Source: Francisellaceae bacterium
GTDB taxonomy: Bacteria > Pseudomonadota > Gammaproteobacteria > Berkiellales > Berkiellaceae
Direction: 5' to 3'
DNA length: 6,867 nucleotides
Assembly (NCBI GenBank): GCA_023266415.1
Contig: JAHFQG010000063.1
Location: 1 to 6,867 of the forward strand
A program made the translations under genes and the position numbers. Below the pieces are notes generated by a model. The model was not told the origin of the DNA. It ran no database searches and worked only from the letters and a program-made list of their open reading frames with translations. This document shows positions 5,706-6,867 of this stretch, piece after piece (the stretch's first letter is position 1; every line of letters starts with the position of its first letter).

Positions 5706-6432
5706 ATTGAGTGAGGCCTTAACGGGGTGTGGGGTTTGGATCCCCCGTCCGAAAACTTTATCACACAGCCTCAAAGAAGCTATCGAAATTTATGGGGGAA
5801 CCCCCCTTTGTTACCCCACGGTGGAGATTAAACCCATTCCTTTCTTAGAGCCGGCTTTATCTCCCGATATTTGGATTGTGGTGAGCCAACATGCGGCAAT
5901 GCAAGCAGGCCCTTGGCGCGATAAAATCGTGTTGGCGGTAGGTGAAGCCACGGCTCAAGCCTTACGAGCTCGAAAAATTCGTGTGTCTTTTGTTCCCGAT
6001 GCCCCAGGCAGTGAGCCTTTGGTGCAACAAGCGCCTCAGTTACAAGCAATATCCGGCAAAGTCATTGGGATACTCACAGGCAAAGGGGGACGGCGGGGGG
6101 CCTGGGATACTTTGGTTGCGCGTGGCGCAAAGGTTCATATAGTGGAGTGCTACGAACGGCTTTTACCTCCCATTTTTTCAGATTGGGAACAATGGCGTTC
6201 TGCCTGTCGTGCTATTGTGGTGAGTAGCCAAGAGGTGTTGGACAATGCCTATACTTGTTTACAGAGTGATGCTGGAAAAACTTGGTTATCAGGGTTGGTG
6301 GGGGTGACGGTGAGTCTGCGATTGTATGAGGCTAACTGTCAGCAATACCCAGCACAATCCTTTATTTTGGCTGATTCTCCGCACGATGCGGATGTGGTGG
6401 CTGCCTTAACAGACTGGTGGGAGAAACGATAA
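5665..6432 (+). CDS. hemD: Uroporphyrinogen-III synthase HemD
   Basis: HemD inverts the D ring and closes hydroxymethylbilane to uroporphyrinogen III, the branch point for heme and siroheme. The family is poorly conserved, but the two-domain pattern is present: WIPRP near the start (25-29), PTVEI (51-55), and WIVVSQHAAMQAG (70-82). The AVGEATAQAL block with PGSEPLV (91-120) follows, then GKVIGILTGKGGRRG (131-145), VECYERLLP (160-168) and a late AIVVSSQEVLDNA. With the ATG at 5665 the product is 255 residues, within family range. The start is uncertain. That ATG has AAGGGG six bases upstream; a TTG at 5671 sits six bases after AGGAG; and a TTG at 5707, just past the hemC stop, would put the RP motif nearer its usual position but lacks a good ribosome site. 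Position directly after hemC strongly supports the identity. The stop shares one base with the hemX start. Confidence 0.92.
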   Translation: MSLKPYDSVGFSPKLSEALTGCGVWIPRPKTLSHSLKEAIEIYGGTPLCYPTVEIKPIPFLEPALSPDIWIVVSQHAAMQAGPWRDKIVLAVGEATAQALRARKIRVSFVPDAPGSEPLVQQAPQLQAISGKVIGILTGKGGRRGAWDTLVARGAKVHIVECYERLLPPIFSDWEQWRSACRAIVVSSQEVLDNAYTCLQSDAGKTWLSGLVGVTVSLRLYEANCQQYPAQSFILADSPHDADVVAALTDWWEKR

Positions 6433-6867
6433 TGGAAGCCAAAACGGGGTTTCGTTGGGTGATAGGTAGTTTGTTTGGGATAGGCCTGGTGGCTTGTGTG
6501 ATTTTTCAATATCGACTTTGGCAAAGTGACAAGCAAACGGTACAACAAATGCAAGCCTTATCGGCCCAAGTGGGGGCGTTGAATACTCAAGTGGTGGCTT
6601 TGGCTTCCCCTAATTTAGAAAAACAGGCGTATGCAACGTCTGAAAAGGAGAAAATTTGGTTACGATTACAGGCCTTAGAAGAAAAAATAGAGGCATTACC
6701 TCGAGAAGTGAAGGTATCTCAATCGGATATTCCCGAATCTGTTTTAACAGAACTGGAAACAACGTCCATGACGTTTAAAGAATGGTGTGCGCGGGTTTGG
6801 CAAGCGGTGAGGCGGGCGGTGAAAGTGCACAAGCGGAGTGAAGAGGCGGCGTTGTGGCGAGCTGAGT
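6432..6867 (+). CDS. hemX: HemX family membrane protein, 3'-truncated by the window edge
   Basis: The frame begins at the ATG sharing one base with the hemD stop (TAATG at 6430-6434) and stays open for 145 residues to the window end. It has a short cytoplasmic start (MEAKTGFR), one hydrophobic helix (about 9-27), and then two heptad-patterned coiled-coil segments. The first has L43, V47, L50, V54 and L57; the second has I75, L79, L82, I86 and L89. A tryptophan-rich basic block (W118, W123, then RRAVKVHKR) follows, typical of HemX after its coiled coil. E. coli HemX, third in hemCDXY, has the same plan. The family has been annotated as uroporphyrinogen-III C-methyltransferase, but no SAM-dependent methyltransferase domain is visible here, and its role in heme synthesis is unsettled. 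hemY would be expected just beyond the window. Confidence 0.85.
   Translation, partial: MEAKTGFRWVIGSLFGIGLVACVIFQYRLWQSDKQTVQQMQALSAQVGALNTQVVALASPNLEKQAYATSEKEKIWLRLQALEEKIEALPREVKVSQSDIPESVLTELETTSMTFKEWCARVWQAVRRAVKVHKRSEEAALWRAE

Overview
The window reads as a chromosomal housekeeping segment of a gammaproteobacterium with moderate GC. The clearest indications are an Rsd/AlgQ-family anti-sigma factor, a DsbB-type disulfide oxidase, an Azotobacter-type 7Fe ferredoxin, and a hemC-hemD-hemX cluster. From memory, Pseudomonas aeruginosa has the same neighbours in one larger region (algQ next to the DsbB homologue dsbH, then the hemX/hemD/hemC group, with lysA-dapF a little further on), so this looks like a rearranged version of an old gammaproteobacterial neighbourhood. 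The genus cannot be fixed from this sequence. I see no phage, transposase, CRISPR, tRNA or rRNA.

Layout. Bases 1-304 (+) hold the 3' part of fdxA. Bases 352-846 (+) hold dsbB. A 273-base non-coding gap follows, carrying a hairpin just after dsbB and a well-spaced sigma70-type promoter for rsd (1120-1602, +). rsd runs tail to tail into dapF (1574-2449, -), and the two coding ends overlap by 29 bases. Between dapF and lysA (2669-3883, -) lies an array of three 53-base tandem repeats, each carrying two hairpins, with a candidate promoter for dapF just upstream of the array. A 224-base divergent gap rich in small inverted repeats separates lysA from a rightward operon. That operon starts at an extended -10 promoter and contains an alpha/beta-hydrolase esterase (4108-4770), hemC (4767-5705), hemD (5665-6432) and the start of hemX (6432 to the window end). 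Its genes overlap by 4, 41 and 1 bases.

How the genes work together. DapF and LysA catalyse the last two steps of the diaminopimelate route to lysine: LL-DAP to meso-DAP, then meso-DAP to lysine. DapF also supplies meso-DAP for peptidoglycan. HemC and HemD turn porphobilinogen into uroporphyrinogen III, and HemX is a membrane protein that usually travels with them. DsbB reoxidises periplasmic DsbA and passes electrons to quinone. Rsd is expected to sequester the housekeeping sigma factor. No undescribed enzymatic system is visible. The most unusual material is regulatory or structural: the hairpin repeat array that may form the dapF leader, the inverted-repeat-rich gap upstream of lysA, and the long poly-G tracts inside dsbB.
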